DNA of 48,857 nt, from the NCBI RefSeq assembly GCF_024137025.1, contig NZ_JAMYJR010000022.1, positions 1-48,857 of the forward strand. The letters are read 5' to 3'. The notes under the pieces were generated by a model, which saw only the letters and a list, made by a program, of their open reading frames with translations, did not search any database and was not told the origin of the DNA. The position numbers and the translations under genes were made by a program. Positions within the stretch are counted from its first letter, which is position 1. Each line of letters starts with the position of its first letter. Source of the stretch: Paractinoplanes aksuensis. Its GTDB lineage: Bacteria > Actinomycetota > Actinomycetes > Mycobacteriales > Micromonosporaceae. Below are positions 24,208-33,506 of the stretch, piece by piece.

Positions 24208-25350
24208 TTACCGGCCCTCCTGAAGCCATTGCGCGGCCCGAGCGGCGCGGGCGCGGACCGAAGTCATGTCGTCGCCGAGCACCGTGACGTGCCCGATCTT
24301 GCGGCCCGGGCGGACCAGCTTGCCGTACAGGTGCACGCGGGCGCCGGGGTCGGCCGCGAACAGGTGGTGCAGACGCTCGTCGATCGAGATGCCGCCCGGT
24401 TCGCCGCCGAGCACGTTGGCCATCACGACGGCGGGCGCGGTGAGCGACGTCTCACCCATCGGGTAGTCGAGCACGGCCCGCAGGTGCTGCTCGAACTGCG
24501 ACGTCCGGGCGCCCTCGATGGTCCAGTGGCCGGAGTTGTGCGGACGCATGGCCAGCTCGTTGACCACGATGCCGTCGACGGTCTCGAACAGCTCGACGGC
24601 CAGCAGGCCGACCACGCCGAGCTCGTTCGCCAGGTCGATCGCGAGCTGCTGGGCCTTCAGGGCCAGCGCCTCGTTCAGGCCGGGCGCGGGCGCGAGCACC
24701 TCGACGCAGATGCCGTCCTTCTGCACCGTCTCGACCACCGGGTACGCCGCGACCTGCCCGAACGGCGAGCGCGCGACCAGGGCGGCCAGCTCGCGGCGCA
24801 GCGGCACGCGTTCCTCGACGATCAGCGGCGTGCCGGTGGCCACCAGCGCGGCCGCCTCGTCGGGCCCGGCCAGCATCCAGACGCCCTTGCCGTCGTACCC
24901 GCCGCGGGTGGCCTTGGCCACGACCGGCCAGACGCCGCCGGCGAAGGTCTCGACGTCCTCGGCCGACTCGACCCGGCCCCAGCGCGGCACCGGGGCGCCC
25001 AGCTCGGCCAAGCGCTCGCGCATAAGACCCTTGTCCTGCGCGAAGACCAGCGCCTTGGACCCGGGATAGATCTTGACGCCCTCGGCCTCGAGCGCCTTGA
25101 TGTGCCCGGTCGGCACGTGCTCGTGGTCGAAGGTGACGGCCTCGCAGCCCTTGGCGAACTCGCGCAGCGCGGCCAGATCGGTATGGGTGCCGATCCGGAC
25201 GTCGGCCGCGACCAGCGCGGCACTGTCATCGGGCGACACGCTCAGCACACGCAGTGACTGACCGAGAGAAATAGCAGCCTGGTGGGTCATGCGGGCCAGT
25301 TGGCCCCCGCCCACCATGCCGACCACAGGCAGACCGGTTCGGGTATCCAT
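24208..25350 (-). CDS. purK: N5-carboxyaminoimidazole ribonucleotide synthase
   Basis: ATP-grasp enzyme that carboxylates AIR with bicarbonate. The 380-residue product begins VVGMVGGGQLARMTHQAA, the usual N-terminal nucleotide-like fold, and has the ATP-grasp parts VVAKATRGGYDGKGVW and the C-terminal VNELAMRPHNSGHWTIEGARTSQFEQHLRA cut across its length, with metal-binding Glu and Asn. Start at ATG 25350. It follows the YyaL gene by 12 nt and abuts purE. Confidence 0.97.
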   Translation of the reverse strand: MDTRTGLPVVGMVGGGQLARMTHQAAISLGQSLRVLSVSPDDSAALVAADVRIGTHTDLAALREFAKGCEAVTFDHEHVPTGHIKALEAEGVKIYPGSKALVFAQDKGLMRERLAELGAPVPRWGRVESAEDVETFAGGVWPVVAKATRGGYDGKGVWMLAGPDEAAALVATGTPLIVEERVPLRRELAALVARSPFGQVAAYPVVETVQKDGICVEVLAPAPGLNEALALKAQQLAIDLANELGVVGLLAVELFETVDGIVVNELAMRPHNSGHWTIEGARTSQFEQHLRAVLDYPMGETSLTAPAVVMANVLGGEPGGISIDERLHHLFAADPGARVHLYGKLVRPGRKIGHVTVLGDDMTSVRARAARAAQWLQEGR

Positions 25351-25362
25351 CGCCCGCCCAGC

Positions 25363-27354
25363 CTACCGACCGAGGCGCGCCACCAGATCGTCCGGGCTGG
25401 TCACCGGGCGGTCACAGACGAAACCCCGGCACACGTACGCCGTGGGGACGCCCGACTGCAGGGGCCGGTCGGCCAGCAGCGGAACGCCGGGCCGGTCGGG
25501 CTCGCCGGCCACGATGACCGTCCCCGGCGGCGCGTGGCGATGGGCCGCGGCCAGCAGCGGAGCCTCCAGCCCGGCCGGGGCCGCGATGGCGATCTCGTAC
25601 GGTCCGGAGATCGCCGCCTCGGCCACCGCCGCCGAGTAGCCGGCGAACCTTGGGTGACCGCCGATCACCGGACCGGCCGTGGCCAGGGCCGCGTCGGCCG
25701 CCTCGCGATAGCTCGGCTCGCCGCTCAGGGCCGCGTACGCCACCAGCGCCGCACAGATCGCCGACAACCCCGACGGCGTGGCGTTGTCGGTGGGGTCGGC
25801 CGGCCGCGTGACCAGGCGTTCGGCGTCATCGGCGGTGTCGTAGAAGCCGCCCTCGCCGGTGCCGAAGTGGGCCAGCGCCACGTCGACCACCTCGCGGGCC
25901 CGCTCGAGCCACCCGCCGTCGGTGGTGAGCTGGTGCACGGCCAGGAACGCCTCGGCGACACAGCCGTAGTCGTCGAGCACGCCGGCCGGCTCCCCCACCA
26001 CGCCGTCACGCGAGACCCGGCGCAGCCGCCCGTCGACCACGTGCCGTTCGGCCAGCACGGTGGCGATCTCGATCGCGGCCACCCGGGACGACTCGGCGCC
26101 GGTCAGGATGCCGTGCTCGGCCAGCGCGGTCACGGCCAGGCCGTTCCACGCGGCGACCACTTTGTCGTCGCGGGCCGGCTGCGGGCGCTCGGCCCGGGCC
26201 GCCAGCAACCTTTCCCGTACGTCACGCCAGCGCGCCACCAGGGCCGGGTCGGCGGCGTCGATGTCGCGGGCCAGCACCAGCACGCTGCGGCCGTGCTCGA
26301 ACGTGCCGGCGGGGGTGACCGCGAACAGGTCGGCCGCCCACGCCCCGTCGTCGCCGAGGGCCGCGGTGAGCTCCTCGGGCTTCCAGGCGTACGTCAGACC
26401 TTCGACACCGGCCGCGTCGGCGTCCAGGGCCGAGGCCAGCCCACCGGCCGGGGTGCCCAGGTCACGCAGCAGGAACGCGGCCGTCTCGTCGGCGATCCGC
26501 CGGGCGAACGGGTCGTCGGTGAGCCGCCAGAGCTGCGTGTAGACCCGGAGCAGCAGGGCGTTGTCGTAGAGCATCTTCTCGAAGTGCGGCACCGTCCAGG
26601 TCGCGTCGACCGAGTACCGCGCGAACCCGCCCGCGAGCTGGTCGTAGAGGCCGCCCCGCCCCATCCGCTCGGCCGCGAACCGCACGGCCTCGAGAGCTTC
26701 CTCGGAGCCCGTACGCTGGAAATGGCGCAACAAGAAAAGCAGGCTCATGTGCGGCGGAAACTTCGGAGCGCCCCCGAAGCCGCCGTTGGTCGTGTCCTGC
26801 TCCTTGAGCAGCCCGGCGGCCGCCGCGGCCAGCAACTCGGCCGAGATCGGCGCCTTGGGCCCACCGACGAGCTGAGCCCCGCCGATCGCCTCGACCACGC
26901 TCGCCCCCTGCTGGACGACCTGTTCCCGCTGGTCACGCCAGGCGGTGGTGACCGAGTCGAGCAGGCGGGCGAAGTTGGCCCGGGGAAAATAGGTGCCGCA
27001 GAAGAACGGGTCACCGTCGGGCGTGGCAAAAACGGTCATCGGCCACCCGCCCTGCCCGGTCATGGCCTGGGTGGCGGTCATGTAGACGGCATCGACGTCG
27101 GGCCGTTCCTCGCGGTCGACCTTGATCGCCACGAACCCGTCGTTCATGAGCTTGGCCACAGCCTCGTCCTCGAAGGACTCGTGCGCCATCACGTGACACC
27201 AGTGGCAGGCCGCATAGCCGACCGAGATCAGCACCGGCACATCCCGCCGCTTCGCCTCGGCGAACGCCTCTTGCGACCACTCCCACCAGTCGACGGGATT
27301 GTCAGCATGCTGAAGCAGGTAGGGCGACGTAGCCCCGGCAAGACGGTTGGCCAT
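25363..27354 (-). CDS. YyaL/DUF255-type protein (thioredoxin-like plus six-hairpin glycosidase-like)
   Basis: The 663-residue product opens with NRLAGATSPYLLQHADNPVDW, a hallmark of this family. A thioredoxin-like domain follows with CHWC (residues 50-53) and GGWPMTVF carrying the cis-Pro. From about residue 190 the chain is a long alpha-helical (alpha/alpha) toroid like glycosidases or epimerases, with HFEKMLYDNALL and WKPEEL. The physiological reaction of the family is not known. It is the first gene of a four-gene operon with purK, purE and the mycoredoxin, so is co-expressed with another thiol protein. Confidence 0.9.
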   Translation of the reverse strand: MANRLAGATSPYLLQHADNPVDWWEWSQEAFAEAKRRDVPVLISVGYAACHWCHVMAHESFEDEAVAKLMNDGFVAIKVDREERPDVDAVYMTATQAMTGQGGWPMTVFATPDGDPFFCGTYFPRANFARLLDSVTTAWRDQREQVVQQGASVVEAIGGAQLVGGPKAPISAELLAAAAAGLLKEQDTTNGGFGGAPKFPPHMSLLFLLRHFQRTGSEEALEAVRFAAERMGRGGLYDQLAGGFARYSVDATWTVPHFEKMLYDNALLLRVYTQLWRLTDDPFARRIADETAAFLLRDLGTPAGGLASALDADAAGVEGLTYAWKPEELTAALGDDGAWAADLFAVTPAGTFEHGRSVLVLARDIDAADPALVARWRDVRERLLAARAERPQPARDDKVVAAWNGLAVTALAEHGILTGAESSRVAAIEIATVLAERHVVDGRLRRVSRDGVVGEPAGVLDDYGCVAEAFLAVHQLTTDGGWLERAREVVDVALAHFGTGEGGFYDTADDAERLVTRPADPTDNATPSGLSAICAALVAYAALSGEPSYREAADAALATAGPVIGGHPRFAGYSAAVAEAAISGPYEIAIAAPAGLEAPLLAAAHRHAPPGTVIVAGEPDRPGVPLLADRPLQSGVPTAYVCRGFVCDRPVTSPDDLVARLGR

Positions 27355-27496
27355 GCCTCCACCTTCTCACCTACCCCCGCCCCCGGCCCGCGGGCAGGCC
27401 GATGTTGTGGACAACCCCGTCGAAGCATCCCCAAGCGGCTGACAGCGGGTGCTCCGAGGCCGGTCAAGCCGACTGCGTCGGGGACTTGCGAGAAGT

Positions 27497-27512
27497 TCTG
27501 AATAAGTTCAGA
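27497..27512. promoter_or_regulatory. Palindrome upstream of toxin-antitoxin pair
   Basis: TCTGAATAAGTTCAGA has perfect 6-bp arms with a TAAG spacer and ends 8 nt before the antitoxin start. Type II antitoxins usually bind such sites for autoregulation; this is assigned by position. Confidence 0.4.
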
Positions 27513-27520
27513 GTTGATCT

Positions 27521-27991
27521 GTGGATGGGACAAGGGAAGTGCAGTGGAGTGAGCTGCAGCGTGACCCCAAGAGCGTGGCGGCTCTGGCCGATGCCGGTGA
27601 TGTCCGCGTTCGCCGCCGCGACGGCGCCGATCTTCTGCTGACCCGGGAAGATCGAGTGGCCGCCGCCGGCGAGGGGGCGATCGCGACGGTCCGCGCGCTA
27701 CGCAACCTCTTGGCGCACGTGCCTGCGGAGACAGCTGAGGCGGCGTTGAACGAGGAGTTCCCCTGGCTCAGCCTCCTGCCTGCTGACGCTGTCGTCCAGT
27801 TCGTTGCCGAGTTCGTCAAGGCCGCACGGATCTCCGCGGAGCTGGGCCAGTGGTCGGTGCTGGCAGAGTTGCTCAGAGGCTGGAAGGCGACGGCCGTGGT
27901 CTACACCGATCCCGACCTTCTGCGTCAGCTGAGCGGCCCGTTGAACGACGATTTCGGGCCCGTCCCCGCGCCGGTGGAGGACGAGCCCTGA
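27521..27991 (+). CDS. Antitoxin-like protein (Phd/YefM-type N terminus)
   Basis: The 156-residue protein has VQWSELQRDPKSVAALADAGDVRVRRRDGADLLLTRED at its start, the beta-alpha pattern of Phd-like DNA-binding antitoxins. The longer C-terminal part is helical and acidic. The GTG at 27521 is used; the GTG at 27539 is a possible alternative. Its stop and the next ATG share a base (TGATG), the classical coupling of a toxin-antitoxin pair. The partner toxin gene has lost its middle (see next entry), so the antitoxin is effectively an orphan. A palindrome sits just upstream. Confidence 0.75.
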   Translation: MDGTREVQWSELQRDPKSVAALADAGDVRVRRRDGADLLLTREDRVAAAGEGAIATVRALRNLLAHVPAETAEAALNEEFPWLSLLPADAVVQFVAEFVKAARISAELGQWSVLAELLRGWKATAVVYTDPDLLRQLSGPLNDDFGPVPAPVEDEP

Positions 27992-28221
27992 TGGCCGCCA
28001 AGCGCGGCGACCGAGTCGCCCCGCCGGGGAAGCCCAGCGGGTGGGAGGCGAGGTTCGCCACCTCCGAGGCTGCGAAGGGCTGGGAGAGTCTGTGCCATAC
28101 GGCCCGATCCAACACCTGGGAGGCATGGATCGTTCTGACCGAACGGCCGGCCACGCCGGTGAACCGCCGCATCGTATGGGTCGTCGCCGCGGCACCGTCG
28201 CACCCCAAAGCGACCGATTGA
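27991..28221 (+). pseudogene. RelE/ParE-superfamily toxin with central deletion
   Basis: The start of this 76-residue product, SGWEARFATSEAAKGWESLCHTARSNTWEAW, and its end, RIVWVVAAAPSHPKATD, match the two ends of a toxin family common in actinomycetes. Family members of about 120 residues normally carry between them a segment with H-x-LKG, WQYEVTGGGRI and YLVDD, which forms most of the sheet and active groove. Here the two ends are joined in frame at PVNRR, so roughly 40-50 residues are missing. An in-frame deletion that disarms the toxin while sparing the antitoxin is the simplest reading. Confidence 0.7.
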
Positions 28222-28235
28222 TTCGAGCACGCCCC

Positions 28236-30782
28236 TCAGGAGGCGTCGTCGGCGCGGAGGGGGTGGATGTTGGCGGGGGCGGCTTCGGCCAGGGCGGTCA
28301 GGGCCTGCACGATCTTGTCGGCGGGCATGGGCTTGCAGAAGTGGTAGCCCTGGGCCGTGGGGCACTTGAGGGCGATGAGGGCGGCCCGCTGCTCCGTCGT
28401 CTCGACACCCTCGGCCACGACCCGGACGCCCAGGCGGGCGCCCAGTTCGACCGCGCCGCGGACCACGGCCTCGGCCGCCGAGGATTCGATCATGTCGTCG
28501 ACGAAGGAGCGGTCGATCTTGATCTCGTCGACCGGGACGCGGGTGACGATGGCCAGCGAGGAGTAGCCGGTGCCGAAGTCGTCCAGGGAGAGCTGGACGC
28601 CCATGTCGCGCAGTTCGGCCAGCACCTCGTCCACGATGCGTTCCTGGCTGACCGCGACCGACTCGGTGATCTCGAGGACGAGATAGGAAGCGGGCGCACG
28701 GTGACGGCGCAGGGCCTCGCTGACCTGGCCCGGGAAGCCGGGGTCGAGCAGGCTGCGGGCCGACACGTTGACCGAGACCGGCACGTCGACGCCGGCCGCG
28801 TGCCAGCTGCACGCGGCGTCGAGGGCCAGGTCGAGCACCCGCGCCGTGAACGCTGTCTGCAACTCGGCCGAGTGCTCGACCGCGGGCACGAAATCGCCCG
28901 GTGACAGCTGGCCGCGGCGGGGGTGGCGCCAGCGTACGAGGGCCTCGACGCCCGTCGGCGCGGCCGTGATCAGGTCGACCGCGGGCTGCAGGTGCAGCAG
29001 GATCTGATCGTCGGCGGCCAGGGCGTCCTGCAGCTCGGCCAGTAGGGCGAGCGCGTCGGTGGTGACCGCGTCCAGGCCGGAGTCGAACGCGCTGACCGCC
29101 AGCTGCTGCCTCTTGGCCTGGTTGAGGGCGAGCGAGGCCCGGCGGATGAGCTCGCCCAGGTCGACCCGGCCGGCCGGGCTGACCGCGACCCCGACCGCCA
29201 CCTCGACGGCGAGCCGCACCCCGGACACCTCCATCGGCCGGATGAGATGCTCGACCAGCTCGCGGGCCCGGCGCAGGGCCGCCGGCAGCGGGCTGGGCTG
29301 CTCGTGGGCCGGCGCGGCCGAGTCGGTGAGCGCGGCCACGGTCGGCACGAGCAGGGCGAACTCGTCGTCGCCGGTGCGGGCCACCAGTTCGCCGTCGCGG
29401 GCCAGCTCGGTCAGCCGCTCGGCCACGACCCGCAGCACCTCGTCGCCGTGGCGGTGCCCGAGGGTGCCGTTGACCTCGCGGAAGTCGTTGATGTCGAGCA
29501 GCAGCAGCGCCACCGGCCGGGTCCGGTCGAAGGAGCGCAGCAGCCGGTCGCCGTCGGTCAGCAGGGTGCTGCGGTTGAGCAAACCGGTCAGCCTGTCCTT
29601 GGTGAGGTCGTGGGTGATCTGCTGTTCGAGCCCGGCCACCCGGCTGCGGGTGGCCGCGTCGTGCAGCGCGCCGGCCAAGGCGTCGCCGAAGGCCGAGATG
29701 GCGGCTTCGTCGCGCGGGGCGGGCAGGGTCGGGCCGGACAGCCAGACGGTCAGCTCGCCGACCGGGTCACCGGCCACCGCCATGGTGCGGGTGATCGCGG
29801 GGCCGGGCAGTCCGGCGACCGCGTTGTCGAGGCCGGGGCCGTCCTCGGCGTAGCGGCGTTCGCCGTCGCGGCCGCGCACCTCGATCTCGACGCGGCGGGC
29901 GCCGAACACCTCGAGGGCCGCGGTCAGACCGGCCCGCGCGACCTCGGCCTCGGTGCCGCCGGGCAGGGTCGCCGTGGCCGCCGAGAACGACTCCCACATG
30001 CGGCGTTCCTCTTCGGCGCGCAGGTGGAAACGATAGGTGCGCTGGAGCAGCCAGAGCCCGGGCGCGAACGCGAGCAGCCACAGGGGGCCGCCGATGATGG
30101 CGTGGACCGCGGCCAGGCCGACCACCACGTTGCCGACGAACATCGGAATCTTCGCGTACGAGGCCCGCAGCAGGATCTGCCGGGCCGGGGCGTCCCGGTG
30201 CAGGGTGAGGGTCAGCGTGGCCAGCCCGAACGTGATGAGCAGGTAGGTCAGCGCGCCGGCCAGCAGCCCGGTCGTCGTACGCGTGCCGAGCACCGGCGCG
30301 TCACCCGCCACCAGGGCCGCGACCGCGGTGGCGCCGGCCGCGCCGAGGCTGAGCGAGGCGGCCAGGTGGGCCAGCTCGGCGGTGTTGCGGTGCGAGTCCC
30401 ACCAGGACAGCAGCCCCCACGCGAGCACGGTGCCGATCAGCGTGGCCGCGGGCAGCCAGCCGGGCGGCGCCACCACGAAGCCGATGATGAAGGCGGCCTC
30501 GCCCCAGCTGACCGAGACCATGCCCCGGCCGAGCCGGAAGCGCAGCCGGGCCAGTTGACCGGCGATCACGACGGCCACGGCGAGCGCGACCCCGGCGACC
30601 GGAGTCAGTGGACGGTCGGCCGGCCGGTCGACCGGCAACAGGACACCGAGGACGGCCAGCAGGAGGGCCGAGCCGATCACCGTGGCGGTGAGCGCGCGGA
30701 CCCCGCGGGAGCGACCGGCGAGGCCCACCACGGCGCTGAAGGAGCGACGCACCGGGGCCTCGGCGACCGGCCGGGCCGTCAC
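28236..30782 (-). CDS. Membrane GGDEF-EAL protein, probable c-di-GMP phosphodiesterase
   Basis: The 848-residue product has about eight N-terminal membrane helices (residues 25-265), a GAF-like or linker region, a GGDEF domain and an EAL domain. The cyclase motif is degenerate: VARTGDDEFALL replaces GGDEF by GDDEF, so cyclase activity is doubtful. The EAL domain is complete: VEALVRW, VNVSARSL, LEITESV, LDDFGTGYSSL, IKIDRSFV and VAEGVETTEQ, with all metal-binding acids and the Lys. Breakdown of c-di-GMP is therefore likely, perhaps regulated by GTP binding to the dead cyclase domain. It converges on the broken toxin gene, 14 nt apart. The 249 nt upstream hold no recognised riboswitch. Confidence 0.92.
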   Translation of the reverse strand: MTARPVAEAPVRRSFSAVVGLAGRSRGVRALTATVIGSALLLAVLGVLLPVDRPADRPLTPVAGVALAVAVVIAGQLARLRFRLGRGMVSVSWGEAAFIIGFVVAPPGWLPAATLIGTVLAWGLLSWWDSHRNTAELAHLAASLSLGAAGATAVAALVAGDAPVLGTRTTTGLLAGALTYLLITFGLATLTLTLHRDAPARQILLRASYAKIPMFVGNVVVGLAAVHAIIGGPLWLLAFAPGLWLLQRTYRFHLRAEEERRMWESFSAATATLPGGTEAEVARAGLTAALEVFGARRVEIEVRGRDGERRYAEDGPGLDNAVAGLPGPAITRTMAVAGDPVGELTVWLSGPTLPAPRDEAAISAFGDALAGALHDAATRSRVAGLEQQITHDLTKDRLTGLLNRSTLLTDGDRLLRSFDRTRPVALLLLDINDFREVNGTLGHRHGDEVLRVVAERLTELARDGELVARTGDDEFALLVPTVAALTDSAAPAHEQPSPLPAALRRARELVEHLIRPMEVSGVRLAVEVAVGVAVSPAGRVDLGELIRRASLALNQAKRQQLAVSAFDSGLDAVTTDALALLAELQDALAADDQILLHLQPAVDLITAAPTGVEALVRWRHPRRGQLSPGDFVPAVEHSAELQTAFTARVLDLALDAACSWHAAGVDVPVSVNVSARSLLDPGFPGQVSEALRRHRAPASYLVLEITESVAVSQERIVDEVLAELRDMGVQLSLDDFGTGYSSLAIVTRVPVDEIKIDRSFVDDMIESSAAEAVVRGAVELGARLGVRVVAEGVETTEQRAALIALKCPTAQGYHFCKPMPADKIVQALTALAEAAPANIHPLRADDAS

Positions 30783-31031
30783 GGAAAACGCCCTTTGAAC
30801 AGCGGCACTGGCGGATGCACGTGCATCTGCAGTGGAGAAAACGGGGGGCGGGGATTGGTCATTTTCGGCGCCCCCTTCCGCGCAGGGATCAGGGGCGGTT
30901 AAGCCCCCGGCGGAAGGCTAAATCAATACCGATGAACAGAACAGGGCTTGACGCACGACGCGTATCGCCTTTAAGTCAGACCAATACGGTGTGTGTCGTC
31001 GACCGACAGACCTGAACCGCCCGCGACGTGG

Positions 31032-31394
31032 TCAAACGCGACGGTCGTCGCCGTCGGCGGACCCGCCGTCACTCTGAGTAGTAACGCCCGTGACCTCGTT
31101 ATCCGTGGCGGCGCCGGCCGCCGAGGATCGACCCGCTTCGACGTCTGACGGGGCCTCACCGGCGCCGGAACGCTCGAGATCGGCATTGAGGCGAGCGATC
31201 TCGGCCTCACGCTGCGTCTGCCTTACGTCAGGAAAACTGTCGGGAAGCCGACGCAAGCGCTTGTTCATGTTGCGGATCAGCAGAACAGTCGCTATGGACA
31301 TGAGCACGATGACGAACAACCCCATCGGGCCGGCCAGGCCGCCCGACCGGGTGTCGCCGAAGTTGTTGACCGCGACAAAGGTGTCCATGTCCAT
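31032..31394 (-). CDS. Small single-pass membrane protein next to mca
   Basis: A 120-residue product starting at ATG 31394 (MDMDTFVAVN); ATG 31388 is equally possible. One transmembrane helix (GPMGLFVIVLMSIATVLLI, about residues 22-40) is followed by a basic KRLRRLP patch, a helical cytoplasmic region (QTQREAEIARLNADLERS) and an acidic Gly/Ser tail. It lies 17 nt downstream of mca on the same strand and is probably cotranscribed. It resembles small conserved actinobacterial membrane proteins linked to mca; function unknown. Confidence 0.8.
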   Translation of the reverse strand: MDMDTFVAVNNFGDTRSGGLAGPMGLFVIVLMSIATVLLIRNMNKRLRRLPDSFPDVRQTQREAEIARLNADLERSGAGEAPSDVEAGRSSAAGAATDNEVTGVTTQSDGGSADGDDRRV

Positions 31395-31411
31395 AGGGAT
31401 GACTGTACGTC

Positions 31412-32293
31412 TCAGTGGGCTTCGACCGACTCGCGGATGCCCGCGAACAGGTCGGACTCGGGGACCGGGCTGTCGACCAGCGAGCGGGCCAACTCGAAGT
31501 CTTCGGTCGGCCACACCTTCTGCTGGAGCTCGAGCGGGATCTTGAACCAGAACCCGTCGGGGTCGACCTGGGTCGCGTGGGCCCGCAATGCGTCGTCGCG
31601 GACCTCGAAGTACTCGCCGCACTCGACCCGGGTGGTGATCTTGTCGCCCCGGTCCTCCCGGTCGTTCCATTTCTCGAGCCACTCGCCGTAGGGCGACTCG
31701 AGCCCGGCGGCCAGCATGCCCTCGTGCAGGGCGAGCATGCGCGCCCTGGTCCAGCCCGAGTTGTAATAGAGCTTGCGCGGCTGCCAGGGCTCGCCCAGCT
31801 CGGGGTAGGCCTCGGGGTCGCCCGCCTTGTCGAACGCCACCACCGACACGTTGTGGCACATGATGTGGTCGGGGTGGGGGTAGCCACCGTTCTCGTCATA
31901 GGTGGTCATGACGTGCGGGCGGAACTCACGGATCAGCTTGATCAGCGGGATCGCGGCCGTCTCGGGATCTTGCAGGCCGAAACAGCCCTCGGGCAGCGGG
32001 GGCAGCGGGTCGCCCTCGGGCAGGCCCGAGTCGACGAAGCCCAGCCACGACTGCTCGACGCCCAGGATCTCGCGCGCCTTGTCCATCTCGGCGCGGCGGA
32101 TGGTGGTGATGTTCTCGAGCACGTCGGGGCGATCCATCTTGGGGTTGAGCACGCTGCCGCGCTCGCCGCCGGTACACGTCGCGACCATCACCCGGACGCC
32201 CTCGGCGACGTATCGCGCCATGGTGGCGGCACCCTTGCTGGACTCGTCGTCGGGGTGCGCGTGCACCGCCATGAGACGCAACTGCTCAGCCAC
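31412..32293 (-). CDS. mca: Mycothiol S-conjugate amidase
   Basis: Detoxifies electrophiles by cleaving mycothiol conjugates to a mercapturic acid and GlcN-inositol. The 293-residue length and LmbE-like fold fit. Zinc site: AHPDDE with His13 and Asp16, plus HPDH near residue 140. The start GTG 32293 has AGGAG 6 nt upstream; an in-frame ATG at 32389 would add an unrelated 32 residues over the divergent promoter. Its presence shows the organism makes mycothiol, an actinobacterial trait. The specific MDRPDVLENITTIRR segment favours Mca over the deacetylase MshB. Confidence 0.94.
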   Translation of the reverse strand: MAEQLRLMAVHAHPDDESSKGAATMARYVAEGVRVMVATCTGGERGSVLNPKMDRPDVLENITTIRRAEMDKAREILGVEQSWLGFVDSGLPEGDPLPPLPEGCFGLQDPETAAIPLIKLIREFRPHVMTTYDENGGYPHPDHIMCHNVSVVAFDKAGDPEAYPELGEPWQPRKLYYNSGWTRARMLALHEGMLAAGLESPYGEWLEKWNDREDRGDKITTRVECGEYFEVRDDALRAHATQVDPDGFWFKIPLELQQKVWPTEDFELARSLVDSPVPESDLFAGIRESVEAH

Positions 32294-32403
32294 TGAAACT
32301 CCTCGGACCTGACCCGCGGCAGGCGGGCCGGTGTCGGCTGCGAAGATGGACCCTGCCATTCTTGCGGATCCCCCCGACAAGAAACGCACGAGAGGTGCCC
32401 GAG

Positions 32404-32823
32404 GTGAGCGAGACGCGCACCACAGACCCGGTGTTCCCGCCGGGCCGTTACGGACGGCGCCGGTCCGGCCGCCGCCGGTCGGTGCTGCCGGTTCTCGTGC
32501 TGGTCGTCGTGGTGGCGGCCTCCCTGCTGATCTCGGTCCGGCTCTTCCAGCAGTTCGGCCGGACGGACTACGAGCCGCAGATCGTCGGCTGGTCGGAACC
32601 GTCGGACGCCGTGATGTCGATCGAGTTCAAGGTACGCGTCCCGGCCGGTCAACCCGCCGAGTGCGTGATCCGGGCCCGCGACTACGACGGCTTCGAGGTC
32701 GGGCGGCGCACGGTCGTCGTCCGCCCCAGCGGGAACGAAACGACAATCGACGCGAAGGAGACGGTGCCCACCACGGCCCGGGCCAGCGTCGGGGACGTCG
32801 TGAACTGCCGGCCACCGGCCTGA
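32404..32823 (+). CDS. DUF4307 family membrane protein
   Basis: The 139-residue product starts at GTG 32404 behind GAGAGG. It has a short polar and basic N terminus (PPGRYGRRR), one membrane helix (VLPVLVLVVVVAASLLIS, about residues 30-47), and an extracytoplasmic beta-rich domain with two Cys (AECVIRARD and VVNCRPP). This arrangement is the DUF4307 family, which in actinobacteria usually sits between mca and greA, as here. Function unknown. It diverges from mca with 110 nt between. Confidence 0.85.
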   Translation: MSETRTTDPVFPPGRYGRRRSGRRRSVLPVLVLVVVVAASLLISVRLFQQFGRTDYEPQIVGWSEPSDAVMSIEFKVRVPAGQPAECVIRARDYDGFEVGRRTVVVRPSGNETTIDAKETVPTTARASVGDVVNCRPPA

Positions 32824-32965
32824 GGGAACCCGCACAAGATCGCACGAAACCGGCGCTGTGCATACCGCTGGTAAGGTTAGTGATTCGCTCCGTTCAGCAT
32901 CCCGTCCAGGGGTGCTGGGCGTTTTCCATTTAATGACGTGCCCCCGTTCAGCAAGGAGATCGCGC

Positions 32966-33460
32966 ATGGCCAGTTCAGAGGCGCCCAAGACCTGGCTTTC
33001 TCAGGACGCTCACGACCGGCTGCAGTCCGAGCTCGACGAGCTGATCGCCGCGCGTCCGGCCGTCGCCGCGGAGATCAACGCGCGCCGCGAGGAGGGCGAC
33101 CTCCGCGAGAACGGTGGCTACCACGCGGCCCGCGAGGAGCAGAGCCGGCAAGAGGGCCGGATCCTGTACTTGAAGGAGTTCCTCCGCACCTCCGAGGTCG
33201 GCGAGGCCCAGACCGCCGACAAGGTCACGGCCGGTTCGGTCGTCACGATCTACTTCGACGACGACCAGAGTGACACCGAGACCTTCCTGCTCGGCTCGCG
33301 CGAGATCGCCTCCACCACCGACCTCACGGTCTACAGCCCCGAGTCGGCGCTCGGCACGGCCATCCTGGGCGCGTCCGAGGGTCAGACCGTCACCTACACG
33401 GCGCCCAGCGGCTCCGACATCAAGGTGACAGTGGTCAAGTTCGGCCCGTTCGGGGGCTGA
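32966..33460 (+). CDS. greA: Transcription elongation factor GreA
   Basis: Rescues backtracked RNA polymerase by stimulating transcript cleavage. The 164-residue protein has the N-terminal coiled coil (about residues 10-80) with acidic tip REEGDLRENGGYHAA, and a C-terminal FKBP-like domain ending VTVVKFGPFGG. Start ATG 32966 follows AAGGAGAT at 5 nt. A hairpin with T-run lies 12 nt after the stop. Confidence 0.96.
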   Translation: MASSEAPKTWLSQDAHDRLQSELDELIAARPAVAAEINARREEGDLRENGGYHAAREEQSRQEGRILYLKEFLRTSEVGEAQTADKVTAGSVVTIYFDDDQSDTETFLLGSREIASTTDLTVYSPESALGTAILGASEGQTVTYTAPSGSDIKVTVVKFGPFGG

Positions 33461-33472
33461 GCCCCTTGATCG

Positions 33473-33505
33473 AAAGGCCCGCGGCGGTTCGCCGCGGGCC
33501 TTTTT
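33473..33505 (+). terminator. Intrinsic terminator after greA
   Basis: AAAGGCCCGCGGCG (33473-33486) pairs perfectly with CGCCGCGGGCCTTT (33490-33503), followed by further T residues. A classical rho-independent terminator; being symmetric, it also serves the ilvA operon that converges from the right. Confidence 0.92.
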
Positions 33506-33506
33506 G

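Noticed and set aside
30783..31031. c-di-GMP riboswitch upstream of the GGDEF-EAL gene
   Set aside because: None of the conserved GEMM core sequence or its paired stems could be found in the 249 nt.
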